Positions 52,193 through 61,389 are shown, counted from the first letter of the stretch. The stretch: 64,000 bases of DNA from Ignavibacteriota bacterium (GCA_016716225.1 JADJWT010000001.1:3854501-3918500), one strand, 5' to 3'. Numbers and translations: made by a program. The notes: generated from the sequence alone by a model not told the origin.

Positions 52193-52843
52193 TCACTTTT
52201 TCATATTTTGTAAAACTGCATGTCTTATTAGTTGTCCAACCGAAGTAAATCCGTAAGTGCTCATAATTCTAGATCTGTGTGTATCAACTGTACGTTTAGA
52301 AATTTTTAACTCAATTGCAATTTGTTCGGTTGATAAACCTTCACCAATTAATTTTAAAATTTCAAGTTGCTTACTTGTTAATCCGAAAACAGATTTTTGT
52401 TTTTCTTTTCTTTCAATTTGCTCAAATCTTCCAATAATTTCACTCAGTTCAATTTCACTTTTGTTAACAAAATATTTGTTCCCTTTATTCACTTCCTTAA
52501 TTGCATTCAGAAGTTCATCTCGCATAATATTTTTACTTAATAATCCCAAACCTCCGGATTTTAATATCGAATAAATAAAATCATCTCCGGTATATTGCGA
52601 TAGGAATAAAATTTTTGCTTCTTTAAATTTATTAATTATCGTTGATGCAGCTTCCGGTCCGGATTTTATTGGCATATTTATATCTGTAACAATTACATCA
52701 GGCATAAGTTCAAAAAACTTTTTTTCTAAAGTTCTGCCGTCTTCTGCTTCGCCAACAATTAAAACATCGGGAGAATCTTTAAGTAAACTTATTATTCCTT
52801 CTCTAAATAATTTATGATCATCAGCAATTAAAACTCTTATCAT
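52193..52843 (-). CDS. NarL/FixJ-family response regulator
   Basis: The receiver domain (about 1-118) has the acidic pair in A-D-D-H-K and phospho-acceptor D54 in V-T-D-I-N-M-P; the LuxR-type helix-turn-helix (about 150-212) reads L-T-S-K-Q-L-E-I-L-K-L-I-G-E-G-L-S-T-E-Q-I-A. The frame opens at 52852, but the ATG at 52841-52843 has AAGGA at a proper 9-bp distance and is the better start (216 residues). It overlaps the kinase gene by 23 bp, so the two are made together. NarL-type regulators bind TACYYMT-like heptamers, which resemble the TACTTA halves found at 51067-51128 and 54001. Confidence 0.93.
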   Translation of the reverse strand: MIRVLIADDHKLFREGIISLLKDSPDVLIVGEAEDGRTLEKKFFELMPDVIVTDINMPIKSGPEAASTIINKFKEAKILFLSQYTGDDFIYSILKSGGLGLLSKNIMRDELLNAIKEVNKGNKYFVNKSEIELSEIIGRFEQIERKEKQKSVFGLTSKQLEILKLIGEGLSTEQIAIELKISKRTVDTHRSRIMSTYGFTSVGQLIRHAVLQNMKK

Positions 52844-53960
52844 AAATTTCATTCCTTAAAAACTTAATAAAAATTGTTGTACCTTCTCCGGGAGCGGAAA
52901 TTATATTCATCTTACCTTCGTAATTTTCTGCTCTTTCTTTAATATTCAACAAACCGAGAGATGATCTTCCTTCCGATAAATATTCATCAACATTAAATCC
53001 TTTTCCGTCATCGGAAATAACTAATTTTATCTGCTCATCTTCTTGAATTAATTGAATAAAAAACTCTGAGCAATTTGAATGTTTAATAATATTGCTTATA
53101 GATTCTTGACAAATTCTATAAATATTTAATTCATATTCTTTATTAAGTGTTCCTAACTTATAATTTGTGCTAATAAATCCTTTAATATGATTTTTATTAT
53201 TTATTGAATCTATTATCGAAGTTAATCCGGCAACCAATCCAAATTCATTCAAAATTCTTGGTCTTAGTTGATGTGAAATATCGCGTATTTCATTTGATAA
53301 ATCTGCAATAAGATTTAGCATTTTATTAGTTTCCAATTCATCTCTCTTTTTTTCATTCTGCAATTTTTCTATCGAAAGTTTTAACATAAGTAAATTTTGC
53401 CCAACACTATCATGCAGTTCTTTACCCAATCTATTTTTTTCTTCTTCATTTACAGTTTCAACTTTTGCTTTTAATTGCTTTAAACTTTCTTGATTTTGCT
53501 TTATTAAAATTTCATACTTTATTCTTTGCGTAATATCTCTTAAATAAATATGGGTAAAATTGAATGTCTCGATTTCCTTTGTAACTGCACTGTAATATTT
53601 ATCTTTATAAGAAATTTCAATATATTTTTCATTTCCTTCAGAATTACTGTAATTTTCAAATATATCAAAAATACTTTTTCCAATTATTTGATTGCCAAAT
53701 TCAGATTGCGCACATTTGTTTAACTCTGTAATTACATAATTTTTATCAATCCTAATTACCGGATCAGGATCAACTTCTGCAAATAACGCCATAAGTTTTA
53801 GGTTTTTTAACTCAAGCTCAGCTTTATTCTTTCTTAACGGACTAATGTATTCTTTTTTAATTAAATAAATAATTATTACTAATAATACAATAATTGTAAG
53901 TCCGTATATAAGAGGATTATCAAGAGTAAAAAAAACACTAAAAATATCTGTAGGTTCCAT
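52821..53960 (-). CDS. Sensor histidine kinase (HisKA_3 type) with PAS domain
   Basis: This 379-residue protein has one membrane segment (about 15-33), a PAS-like domain (about 50-145), a coiled stretch, then a NarX/DegS-type dimerisation domain with phosphorylated H183 in K-E-L-H-D-S-V-G-Q-N and an ATPase domain (D-D-G-K-G-F near 320, G-L-L-N-I-K-E-R-A near 340). With only a few residues outside the membrane, the signal is probably sensed in the membrane or by the PAS domain. It precedes its regulator gene with overlap. A TAAGTATAATTACTTA motif lies 41 bp upstream. Confidence 0.92.
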   Translation of the reverse strand: MEPTDIFSVFFTLDNPLIYGLTIIVLLVIIIYLIKKEYISPLRKNKAELELKNLKLMALFAEVDPDPVIRIDKNYVITELNKCAQSEFGNQIIGKSIFDIFENYSNSEGNEKYIEISYKDKYYSAVTKEIETFNFTHIYLRDITQRIKYEILIKQNQESLKQLKAKVETVNEEEKNRLGKELHDSVGQNLLMLKLSIEKLQNEKKRDELETNKMLNLIADLSNEIRDISHQLRPRILNEFGLVAGLTSIIDSINNKNHIKGFISTNYKLGTLNKEYELNIYRICQESISNIIKHSNCSEFFIQLIQEDEQIKLVISDDGKGFNVDEYLSEGRSSLGLLNIKERAENYEGKMNIISAPGEGTTIFIKFLRNEIYDKSFNC

Positions 53961-54000
53961 AATTATTTTTTATTACCAAAAAAGTCTAATGATAAATTTA

Positions 54001-54016
54001 TAAGTATAATTACTTA
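54001..54016. promoter_or_regulatory. Inverted-repeat motif, copy 4 (TAAGTATAATTACTTA)
   Basis: This is the most symmetric copy: TAAGTA and TACTTA arms around TAAT. It is 41 bp upstream of the kinase start (minus) and 150 bp upstream of the plus-strand gene at 54166, a good place for control of both. A further related stretch, TACTACGTACGTACTT, is at 54091-54106. Confidence 0.55.
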
Positions 54017-54165
54017 CAATTTGAATAGAATATTTAATTTCATTCAAAAATAATTAAAAATGAAATTAAATAACGGAATTATATTTGATTTACTACGTAC
54101 GTACTTCTACTGACGAATAAATTCATATTCTTTTTTATTTTAGCAGAAATTTAGTAGGAAGATAA

Positions 54166-54426
54166 ATGATTAAAAGACGAGTTATTAGAAGCAGAAAGGA
54201 AAATGGTGATATTACTGCTCTTGGTAATCCGTTTGAATATTGGAATCCTAAAATTAAAAAAGATGTTATAGATGAAATTGAAACCGGGCTTTATAATTAT
54301 TTTGTTGAATTAGAAAATAATACTGAAATAGAGATAAAAGTTGTTATTGACAAAAATGGTAAATATTTATCGACCGACCCGGATATAACAACACAAAATA
54401 TTTTACTTACTTTACCAGATTGTTAA
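54166..54426 (+). CDS. DUF3892-like small protein
   Basis: The 86 residues fit the DUF3892 pattern: I-R-S-R-K-E-N-G-D-I-T-A-L-G start, a middle helix with I-E-T-G-L-Y-N-Y-F-V, then G-K-Y-L-S-T-D-P-D and a closing N-I-L-L-T-L-P-D-C. The function of the family is unknown. It has no signal peptide. A weak GGAAG lies 5-6 bp before ATG (AGGAAGATAAATG). Confidence 0.75.
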   Translation: MIKRRVIRSRKENGDITALGNPFEYWNPKIKKDVIDEIETGLYNYFVELENNTEIEIKVVIDKNGKYLSTDPDITTQNILLTLPDC

Positions 54427-54608
54427 ATTATTATAATAACTTAAAATATAAATTGGTTATCTTGAAGATATAATTTACTTTTTATATCTTAAGTCTAATT
54501 TAAATTAGTTGTTATTAATGATATTTATCACATTTTAATTTTTAAATATTAGTTATTTTGTTTTTAATGTTCGTTTAATTTTTCATTGATTAATTTAGAT
54601 AATATTGA

Positions 54609-55589
54609 ATGAAAGAAAATAATCTTTTACATTTAACGCACAAAATAAAGAATGAAACAATTACTCAAACCGAGATTAATTTCTTAATTGAACATACTTT
54701 TAAAATTGCTATATCATTTCTTAAGAATAATTATAAAGCTAAAATTAATCACAATTTATATTACCAAGATACAATTGAAGACCTTGCAATAGATTCAATT
54801 GTTCCACTTTTTATTAAAAATAACACGGGAATTTTAGGAATAAAAAGATCCCTGGAAAATTGGACTACACCAATAATTTCAGAAGAAGACGCAGCTTTTT
54901 TCTTTTCAAAAATTATTTGGAAAAGAACCGACCAAGCATTAACAAATTTAATAAAAGAAAAAGATCCGTTTTTCGAGAAAATTATTAAAAACCTAAATCT
55001 CTGCGTTGCAAAAAATAATTTGAAGAAATTAAGATATTTCGGCACAGTTTATATTGTTAGAGATGATTTAATAGAATTGGACAGCAATTTAATTAAATAC
55101 GATTCATTCAGGCTTATTCCAAATGAAATTTTCGGATTTAAGCAAATTGTACTTTTTGATAAACTTTTTGAATATTTAAGAACTAAAACCGAATTTACTT
55201 TAGCTATTCCTCTTAATTTATTGGTAAGAAGAATTAAAGAATTTTATCTCGAAAATTCCCGATATAATGAAAATGAAATAGTTAACGAATATGATGAATT
55301 TATTTACGAAGATATACTAAAAAACGGATTAAATTCAATTCAAGAAAAAATTGATATTTTTTATATTCCTAATGAAAGATTATCGAAAGATGAAGCTGAA
55401 TTAATGATGGCTTCATTTCATGATATTGCAAAAGATATGCTAAACGGCGAAATGAGCGGAAGTTTATTTGATTATTTGAAATTTAGGAACAATAATTTAA
55501 CTTCTGAGCAATTCTATAAAAACTACCATACAATAATGAATAATCTTCTTAAAAACTTAAAAAAAACACTCACAGAATCACTTATCTAA
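54609..55589 (+). CDS. Protein of unknown function
   Basis: This 326-residue cytoplasmic protein is rich in Lys, Asn and Ile. A helical segment near residue 55 (Y-Y-Q-D-T-I-E-D-L-A-I-D-S-I-V-P-L-F) resembles sigma-factor region 2 helices (D-L-x-Q-E-x-F), and the next part (I-S-E-E-D-A-A-F-F-F-S-K-I-I-W-K-R-T-D-Q-A-L) is also helical, but I cannot show a region 4 or a true sigma factor. No good ribosome site precedes the ATG. It stands alone between 182-bp and 270-bp gaps. Confidence 0.6.
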   Translation: MKENNLLHLTHKIKNETITQTEINFLIEHTFKIAISFLKNNYKAKINHNLYYQDTIEDLAIDSIVPLFIKNNTGILGIKRSLENWTTPIISEEDAAFFFSKIIWKRTDQALTNLIKEKDPFFEKIIKNLNLCVAKNNLKKLRYFGTVYIVRDDLIELDSNLIKYDSFRLIPNEIFGFKQIVLFDKLFEYLRTKTEFTLAIPLNLLVRRIKEFYLENSRYNENEIVNEYDEFIYEDILKNGLNSIQEKIDIFYIPNERLSKDEAELMMASFHDIAKDMLNGEMSGSLFDYLKFRNNNLTSEQFYKNYHTIMNNLLKNLKKTLTESLI

Positions 55590-55859
55590 TTTTACAACAT
55601 TTTCTTACCAAATTATTAAAGTTGACAAATCGTATTTTTTCTTCTTTTTTCATACTAAGTTATTAAAAAATAATTATTTACAGAAAACAAGCTGTTACAA
55701 ATTTCATTTATTACTTTACTTTATATTATTTTTATAAATTATTTATTTGCAATAAGTTATCATTTTTACTATTTTAATTCTACTTGAATTTTATTTATTC
55801 TTGTTCTCTAAACTTTTATTCTGATTTTCCGATTATAATTTGACGTTTGAGGAGGAAAA

Positions 55860-55985
55860 ATGGGGAATATAGATATTCTATTTCTTACAATATTATTAGT
55901 TTTATTTCTTATCGTAAATTTTACCTACAAAAGATTTCCGAGAAATAACGAGAAATTGTTAAAAATGTTAACTGAGGACAAATAA
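55860..55985 (+). CDS. 41-residue single-span membrane protein
   Basis: A short frame starts at ATG 55860 behind a very strong ribosome site (GAGGAGG, 5 bp spacing). It codes for a hydrophobic helix (I-L-F-L-T-I-L-L-V-L-F-L-I-V) and a basic tail (Y-K-R-F-P-R-N-N-E-K), then stops at 55983-55985. The next small gene starts 26 bp later with its own GAGGAG. The strong site and tandem arrangement argue that it is real; function unknown. Confidence 0.6.
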   Translation: MGNIDILFLTILLVLFLIVNFTYKRFPRNNEKLLKMLTEDK

Positions 55986-56011
55986 TAATTTTTAAACTGA
56001 GGAGTACCATT

Positions 56012-56200
56012 TTGGAAAAAACAACTATTTTTAATTCAAGACTTCTGATCAACGAAAATTCGGATGATTTTATAAGTAAAACTCTTTTTGAAGAAGATCA
56101 ACAAATTAAAGATGATGTAAAAAAACGAAAACTAACTTTAATTGGATTAGGTTCACTTTATATTGTTCTAATTTTAATATCTTTTACACTTCTTTCATAG
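56012..56200 (+). CDS. 62-residue membrane protein starting with TTG
   Basis: The frame begins at TTG (56012-56014), preceded by GAGGAG at a 7-bp spacing; no in-frame ATG is available near. The N-terminal 40 residues are polar and acidic; residues about 43-61 form one membrane span (L-G-S-L-Y-I-V-L-I-L-I-S-F-T-L-L). It is followed by a strong terminator at 56220. With the 41-residue gene it may form a small envelope unit next to the exopolysaccharide genes. Confidence 0.6.
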   Translation: MEKTTIFNSRLLINENSDDFISKTLFEEDQQIKDDVKKRKLTLIGLGSLYIVLILISFTLLS

Positions 56201-56219
56201 GTAAAGCAGATTTAAAATA

Positions 56220-56247
56220 AAAAAGGTGATTGAAAAATCACCTTTTT
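56220..56247. terminator. Bidirectional rho-independent terminator
   Basis: A 12-bp stem (AAAAAGGTGATT, 56220-56231, with AATCACCTTTTT, 56236-56247) closes on a GAAA tetraloop and has T-rich sequence on both strands. It lies between the converging small membrane gene (stop 56200) and the Wzc-like gene (stop 56285). Confidence 0.9.
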
Positions 56248-56284
56248 ATTAACATTCTTCCAATAACTACAATTTTACAAGCGA

Positions 56285-58606
56285 TTAATTTTTAGGTTCA
56301 TCCACCGGGTTAAAAGTTTTACTACTTTTTGCTTTACCATTTTGATTATGACCGTTTCTGGCATAAATATAAGCGTATTTATAATATGAACCATAACTAT
56401 TCTGCAATTCGAAATTATTTAGTAAAGCACCGATAAATGAGCTATTTTGACCATTTTTAAGTAATGCAACGGCTTTATTCATTAAATCAGAGTCGGTGCT
56501 GTTTGCCGAAACAACTAAAATAGTTTCATCAACAAGTCTGGAAAGTATTTCTGCATCCGTAACCGTTAAAATTGGCGGTGAATCAATAATTATTATATCA
56601 AATTCATTTGTCAATTTTCTAAGAAAAGATTTCATCCCGCGCGAATCCAATATTTCAGATGGATTTGGAGGAATTGTTCCGGCTGTAATTATTGAGAGAT
56701 TTTCCACACCGGATTTTCTTTCAATTTCTTCAAATGAAGCACGACCAATAAAATAATCTGTAAATCCAGGAAATCTCTTTTCATTAAAAATACTGTGTAC
56801 TCTTGGTTTTCTTAAATCGCAATCTAAAATTACAGTTCGTTTATTCGCCATTGCAAAACTTCCGGCAAGATTAACAGCAATAGTTGATTTTCCTTCTCCA
56901 GGTGCTGATGAAGTAATTAAAATTGATTTTGCTTCACCATCTACCATTGAATAACGGATTCTTGTTCTAATTGCCTTAAACGCCTCGCTCGCAACAGAAT
57001 CGGCATTATCAGATATAATAAATTCCTTACCCTTTTTATTTGCTTCCCCGCTGATTGTTTTAACCTTTGGAACCCAGCCGAGCAAATTAATATTTTTATT
57101 TTCAATATCTTCCGGAGTTTTAATTCGTCTATCAAAATAATTTAATACTAAAGCATAACCAACAGCTAATCCAAGACCAAGAACCAGTCCGATTAGAATA
57201 ATAAGTTTTCTATTCGGTTTTGCGGGTTCTTTTGGTGTTCGTGCAAAATTCAATACTAATACAGAACCAGTGGTTGATTGTTCATTAATAAGAGCTTCTT
57301 GATACTTTTCTTCAAGCAACAAATATAATTTTTCATTTGCAAGCTGTTCTCTCTGAAGCCTAGCTAAACCGATTGTTTTTTCTGGTAATGTCTGAAATCT
57401 ATTTTCATACCCGTTTAAAAAACCGCGTAATTTATTATACGTTGCTTCGTGAGCTTGAAATTTTACCTGTTCTTCAAATATCTTTTGGGTAAGAGTTTTT
57501 ATTTCTTCGGGACTTGCGGCAAGAATAGTTGCTTTATATTCCTGCATGCTTTCTTTTAGTTTCTTTTTTAGATCTGCTAATTTATCATCAAACTGTTTTA
57601 TTAATTGTGGATTGGCTGCTGCATTTTTTGAGGAATTTGAAAGTGCGATATCCTTTTGTGTTTCAACCTCGGCAATTTGCTCTTGAAGTCTTAACAAATA
57701 TGGTTCGGTAGTTTTGTTATCCAAATATTCGGATATAGTCGGGTCTTTCCTTTTAAGTTCATCCTTATACTGATTTAAATTTTCTCTTGCAATAGATAAT
57801 TCAACTTGAGCTGAATTAACTTTTGTTTCAAGATCAGTAATTGTTTCAATTAATGCTTTCGCCTGCTCGCCCAACTCAACAACTCCGCCGGTTCTCTGAT
57901 AATTTGTTAATCTATCTTCCGACTGCATCAATTCGTCTAATTTTTCAGTTCGCTGATTAAACAAAAATTCTTTAACCTTTGAAACTTGTTTTCTATTATC
58001 AAGTAAGTTGAATTCTCTATAAACTTTTGTATAAGTATTTGCAATGAGAGCAGCTTCATATGGAGATGGCGATTCAACAGAAATCTCAATAAAATCCAAT
58101 CCTCTTTTCTGTTCAACAGATACTTTACTATCCAAAACTTTTAGAATATTATCATACGATTTTAAACCTTTTTTCTCATCACCAAAATAATCCTTATCAA
58201 CAACCAGCGAAAACATTTCATTATTTTTTGAGGTGATGAATGAATCCATAATTTCAGTTGCAACTTGTTCGGTTATCGTGATATTTTTTATCGTTTCAAT
58301 TTCGTTTGCAATAAATCTATCCGCTTGTGTACCGCCGCCAAATTCAGGTAAAAATGAGGAAGCATCTAAAATACTTCCCTGTGGTTCTGAGATTTTTAAA
58401 ACTGTATTAGCTTGATAAATATCCGTAGCAGTGGCTGCATAAATTATTGCTAAAATTAAAATTGTTAACGAAATAACCATTACGCTGATTAAATGATGCC
58501 TTATTATATTTACATAATCCTTTAGGCTGTGCGTTTCTTCTTCAGAAATTAAATCTTTGAGATAAGAAATATTATTTCCTTCCGGATTATTATTTTGTAA
58601 AGCCAA
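56285..58606 (-). CDS. wzc: Wzc-like polysaccharide co-polymerase / BY-type tyrosine kinase
   Basis: This 773-residue protein has an N-terminal Wzz domain with a membrane span (about 38-60), long coiled coils in the periplasmic part (about 225-420), a second span (about 478-500) and a cytoplasmic kinase domain: Walker A A-P-G-E-G-K-S-T (K573), A' motif V-I-L-D-C-D-L-R-K-P and Walker B I-I-I-I-D-S-P-P. A C-terminal tyrosine cluster (Y-G-S-Y-Y-K-Y-A-Y-I-Y-A-R) is the usual autophosphorylation site. It controls chain length and export of capsule or exopolysaccharide. The SLBB gene lies 16 bp upstream. Confidence 0.92.
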   Translation of the reverse strand: MALQNNNPEGNNISYLKDLISEEETHSLKDYVNIIRHHLISVMVISLTILILAIIYAATATDIYQANTVLKISEPQGSILDASSFLPEFGGGTQADRFIANEIETIKNITITEQVATEIMDSFITSKNNEMFSLVVDKDYFGDEKKGLKSYDNILKVLDSKVSVEQKRGLDFIEISVESPSPYEAALIANTYTKVYREFNLLDNRKQVSKVKEFLFNQRTEKLDELMQSEDRLTNYQRTGGVVELGEQAKALIETITDLETKVNSAQVELSIARENLNQYKDELKRKDPTISEYLDNKTTEPYLLRLQEQIAEVETQKDIALSNSSKNAAANPQLIKQFDDKLADLKKKLKESMQEYKATILAASPEEIKTLTQKIFEEQVKFQAHEATYNKLRGFLNGYENRFQTLPEKTIGLARLQREQLANEKLYLLLEEKYQEALINEQSTTGSVLVLNFARTPKEPAKPNRKLIILIGLVLGLGLAVGYALVLNYFDRRIKTPEDIENKNINLLGWVPKVKTISGEANKKGKEFIISDNADSVASEAFKAIRTRIRYSMVDGEAKSILITSSAPGEGKSTIAVNLAGSFAMANKRTVILDCDLRKPRVHSIFNEKRFPGFTDYFIGRASFEEIERKSGVENLSIITAGTIPPNPSEILDSRGMKSFLRKLTNEFDIIIIDSPPILTVTDAEILSRLVDETILVVSANSTDSDLMNKAVALLKNGQNSSFIGALLNNFELQNSYGSYYKYAYIYARNGHNQNGKAKSSKTFNPVDEPKN

Positions 58607-58622
58607 TTTTTTACTCCAAATC

Positions 58623-59150
58623 TTATTTACTATTGTTAATTGTGAGTATTAATACAGAAAGTGCACTTAAAACTGATACTACTGAAAGTGAAAGACCAAG
58701 CCAATCCAAGAAATATAATCTCGGTTCACCTGGAATAACAAGAATATCACTTGGTTTTATTTGAGGAACTTTTTTATACTTTCCATCCAAACCATCTTCC
58801 CACATCAGATCATTATAATCAAATGGAATCATAACCTCTTTGTTATTTTCAATTCTGTAAATTCTTAGTTCATCCAAATTGGAATCATCCATTGGCCCAC
58901 CAACAAATGATATTAAATCCACAACATTTGTATATTCAGGGATAATATATCTACCCGGATAACGAACAAATCCCCAAACAGAAACGCTAATATTTATTGC
59001 TTCCGGATCAGAATAATCATAAAAACCACCATAGATACTTCTACGCATATTGTCTGCCCATGGTGTTCCTAATTCATAGTTTCTTTCTTGAGCAAAACTT
59101 ACAATTTGTATGGTTACAAGAAAAAGAAATATCTTAAAATTAAACTTCAT
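58623..59150 (-). CDS. SLBB-domain polysaccharide export-associated protein
   Basis: The protein has 175 residues: signal peptide (about 1-20), one SLBB domain (about 48-135; V-S-V-W-G-F-V-R-Y-P-G-R-Y, then L-I-S-F-V-G-G-P-M, R-I-Y-R-I and I-K-P-S-D-I-L-V-I-P-G) and a C-terminal membrane span (about 150-170). It is much shorter than Wza and lacks a clear Poly_export domain and lipobox, so it may be an accessory SLBB protein that works with a separate outer-membrane channel. Its position 16 bp before wzc supports a role in export. Confidence 0.8.
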   Translation of the reverse strand: MKFNFKIFLFLVTIQIVSFAQERNYELGTPWADNMRRSIYGGFYDYSDPEAINISVSVWGFVRYPGRYIIPEYTNVVDLISFVGGPMDDSNLDELRIYRIENNKEVMIPFDYNDLMWEDGLDGKYKKVPQIKPSDILVIPGEPRLYFLDWLGLSLSVVSVLSALSVLILTINNSK

Positions 59151-59293
59151 TCTAATACCTATATATTTTATTAAAATTAAAATAATTTATTATTGTTGAT
59201 ATTTTCTAAACGAAAAGATACAAATTTTTTGTAAAAAAGAAGTGTAAAAATAAAAAAATATGTCTTATAATAATTCAGATGTCTCTCTTTATA

Positions 59294-61159
59294 TTAAATT
59301 CCATAACCTAATGTAAGTGAAAAATCTCTGAATAAATTTGATTTGTATTTCCCGATACCAATTCTTTGCTCAAAATCAATATATTGAAAGTGAGCTTTCA
59401 ACCAAACCTCATGTGAAAATTCGTATTCAGTATCAATACCGTAATATGTATAATTTTTTCTATCACGAATATTATCCGTAAATAAAAAATGCGGCTGCGG
59501 TATCGTTACTTGATATGCTCTATTGCCTAATGCTTCTGTTCCCTTACGAATGTATTGTGTCCAAACTTTGAAATTCAATCCTCTGAAAATTGTATAATCA
59601 ATGGCACCATAAATCATATCCGCATTGTCACCAATCCAATGACCCATTAAAGTTGATGAACTTTCATAAGTTAGTGTTGGAATAAAATGTCTGTAATTAC
59701 CCGGATATACTTTTGTATACTCTAAAGTGATATCAAGATTATTAATTGGAAGATCAACAATATTCCCGCCAAAAGTGAAAGCCATTTTATAGTACTGTGT
59801 TTGCGGATCAAACAATCCATCCGGTGTTAATTCATCTGCATGAAAATTAACGTAAAGGTGAGCATTTTTTATGTGATTTCTTGAACTAAGGGATAAAAAT
59901 AATTGTGTACTTGAACCGGCATAATTATCATTACGCATCAAATATTCATCTCCAAGATCAAAAAACATAAAGGGGATTAAATAAACAATTTGAAGCTCAT
60001 CAGCATAAACAACTGATTCACCGATTGAAAGTTCTAAATTTTCATAAGGGATAAAGGTTGCAGAATGCAGTGCAATAAATTTTGATTTATAACTATATCT
60101 ATCAGTATTTCCGTATTCCGCATAGCGCCATGTTGAATAATAAGAACTTGAATCAATTACATCAGAATTAAGCCAAGCATGAATGTAATTAAAGCTGAAC
60201 CATTCTGCTGGTTTAACACTTAATTTCAAATATGGAAATGATGGGGCTCTATCAGATAAAACTACTTTACCGTTTTCACCATATCCCCAATTCAAATAAT
60301 TTTTACCAAATACAAACGAACCCCAGCTCCAGCTTACACCAAGATCGGCATTTACAGTTGGATATTCAAGTCTTTCCGAATCGGAAAAAAGTAAATCTAT
60401 TGCGCGTTTATTTGAAAATCTGTTGTACAGATTATCAATATATCCTGGTGTTTGTCTTGTATGTTTCAGTTCAAAATTGAAGCCCAAAATATCCCCGAAT
60501 TCTCCGTTAAATTTTACTCCGGCAAAAATATTATCATAAGCTTTTGTTTCCCATTTCCCATTTTCGTAACCTAAAACCGGACTAACATTTAACCGCATCA
60601 AATTATTTTCATAACCCAAAACTCTAAATCGTTCATATTCATCTTTAGCAAATAATGTTAATTTATCTTTTGTTGTAATTTCATCATTGGTTCTAACTTC
60701 AAACTGCCAGCTTTTATCAAATAAATCTCTTTTTTCTTCTAAATCATTTGAAGTTTGTTCATTGTCATTTGTAATTTGCTCACTGTCATTTATCTCATTG
60801 TTTTCATCTTCAATCTTTTTAATTACTTCCTCTCCTAACTCTTTTTCTGAATTCTGAATTCTGAATTCTGAATTCTTTTTTTTCACTTCGTATCCATACT
60901 CCGACTCATAAAATTCCAATTCATCCTTTTGTAAATTAGTAAGCTCACTAAAATTTGCACGGGCTTCAACTAATTTTTCAGCAACATATTTTCTAGAAAT
61001 AGGTTTTACAAGGTCATCATATTTTATAATTCCTTTTTGAGCAAGTTTGGAAAGAAAATCATAAATATTATTTTCAATATTTACATTAGATTCTTGCGCA
61101 AATGATAATATTGCAGTTGCAAATAAAAATAAGATTATAAATAATTTTTTCGAGTTCAT
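59294..61159 (-). CDS. Wzi-like outer-membrane capsule assembly protein
   Basis: This 621-residue protein has a signal peptide (about 1-21), a helical N-terminal part, and a beta-barrel from about residue 150 that ends in an aromatic-containing strand (S-L-T-L-G-Y-G-I). The pattern (W-S-W-G-S-F-V-F-G-K-N-Y-L-N-W-G near 285, F-V/F-I-P-Y-E-N-L-E-L-S-I-G-E) fits the capsule assembly Wzi family. Residues about 95-145 are an acidic, low-complexity insert (N-S-E-F-R-I-Q-N-S-E, then N-D-N-E-Q) coded partly by a GAATTCT tandem repeat at 60849-60876. It is 143 bp from the SLBB gene. Confidence 0.8.
   Translation of the reverse strand: MNSKKLFIILFLFATAILSFAQESNVNIENNIYDFLSKLAQKGIIKYDDLVKPISRKYVAEKLVEARANFSELTNLQKDELEFYESEYGYEVKKKNSEFRIQNSEKELGEEVIKKIEDENNEINDSEQITNDNEQTSNDLEEKRDLFDKSWQFEVRTNDEITTKDKLTLFAKDEYERFRVLGYENNLMRLNVSPVLGYENGKWETKAYDNIFAGVKFNGEFGDILGFNFELKHTRQTPGYIDNLYNRFSNKRAIDLLFSDSERLEYPTVNADLGVSWSWGSFVFGKNYLNWGYGENGKVVLSDRAPSFPYLKLSVKPAEWFSFNYIHAWLNSDVIDSSSYYSTWRYAEYGNTDRYSYKSKFIALHSATFIPYENLELSIGESVVYADELQIVYLIPFMFFDLGDEYLMRNDNYAGSSTQLFLSLSSRNHIKNAHLYVNFHADELTPDGLFDPQTQYYKMAFTFGGNIVDLPINNLDITLEYTKVYPGNYRHFIPTLTYESSSTLMGHWIGDNADMIYGAIDYTIFRGLNFKVWTQYIRKGTEALGNRAYQVTIPQPHFLFTDNIRDRKNYTYYGIDTEYEFSHEVWLKAHFQYIDFEQRIGIGKYKSNLFRDFSLTLGYGI
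60849..60876. repeat. Heptanucleotide tandem repeat GAATTCT x4 inside the Wzi-like gene
   Basis: Four perfect copies of GAATTCT lie in the coding region of the Wzi-like protein, coding N-S-E-F-R-I-Q-N-S-E, next to a run of T (A on the coding strand). Because the unit is 7 bp, gain or loss of one copy would shift the frame before the barrel. Confidence 0.8.
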
Positions 61160-61389
61160 TCTTTCCTAAACTAAGTTAATTTGTTAAAGTTATTTTTGCA
61201 ATAATTTTATAAAAATTACCAATGTATGTGCTTAATATCCAAGCACAATTCAAAAACTTTTCCGAAGCTGTGATTTATTCATCATTATTATTTTAAGTAT
61301 TAAAAATCTTTTACTGTAATTAGAAGAAAAAAAAATAAATTGATAAGAAATTATCGAATATATTTTAAGATAGTAAAAAAATAAAAATT

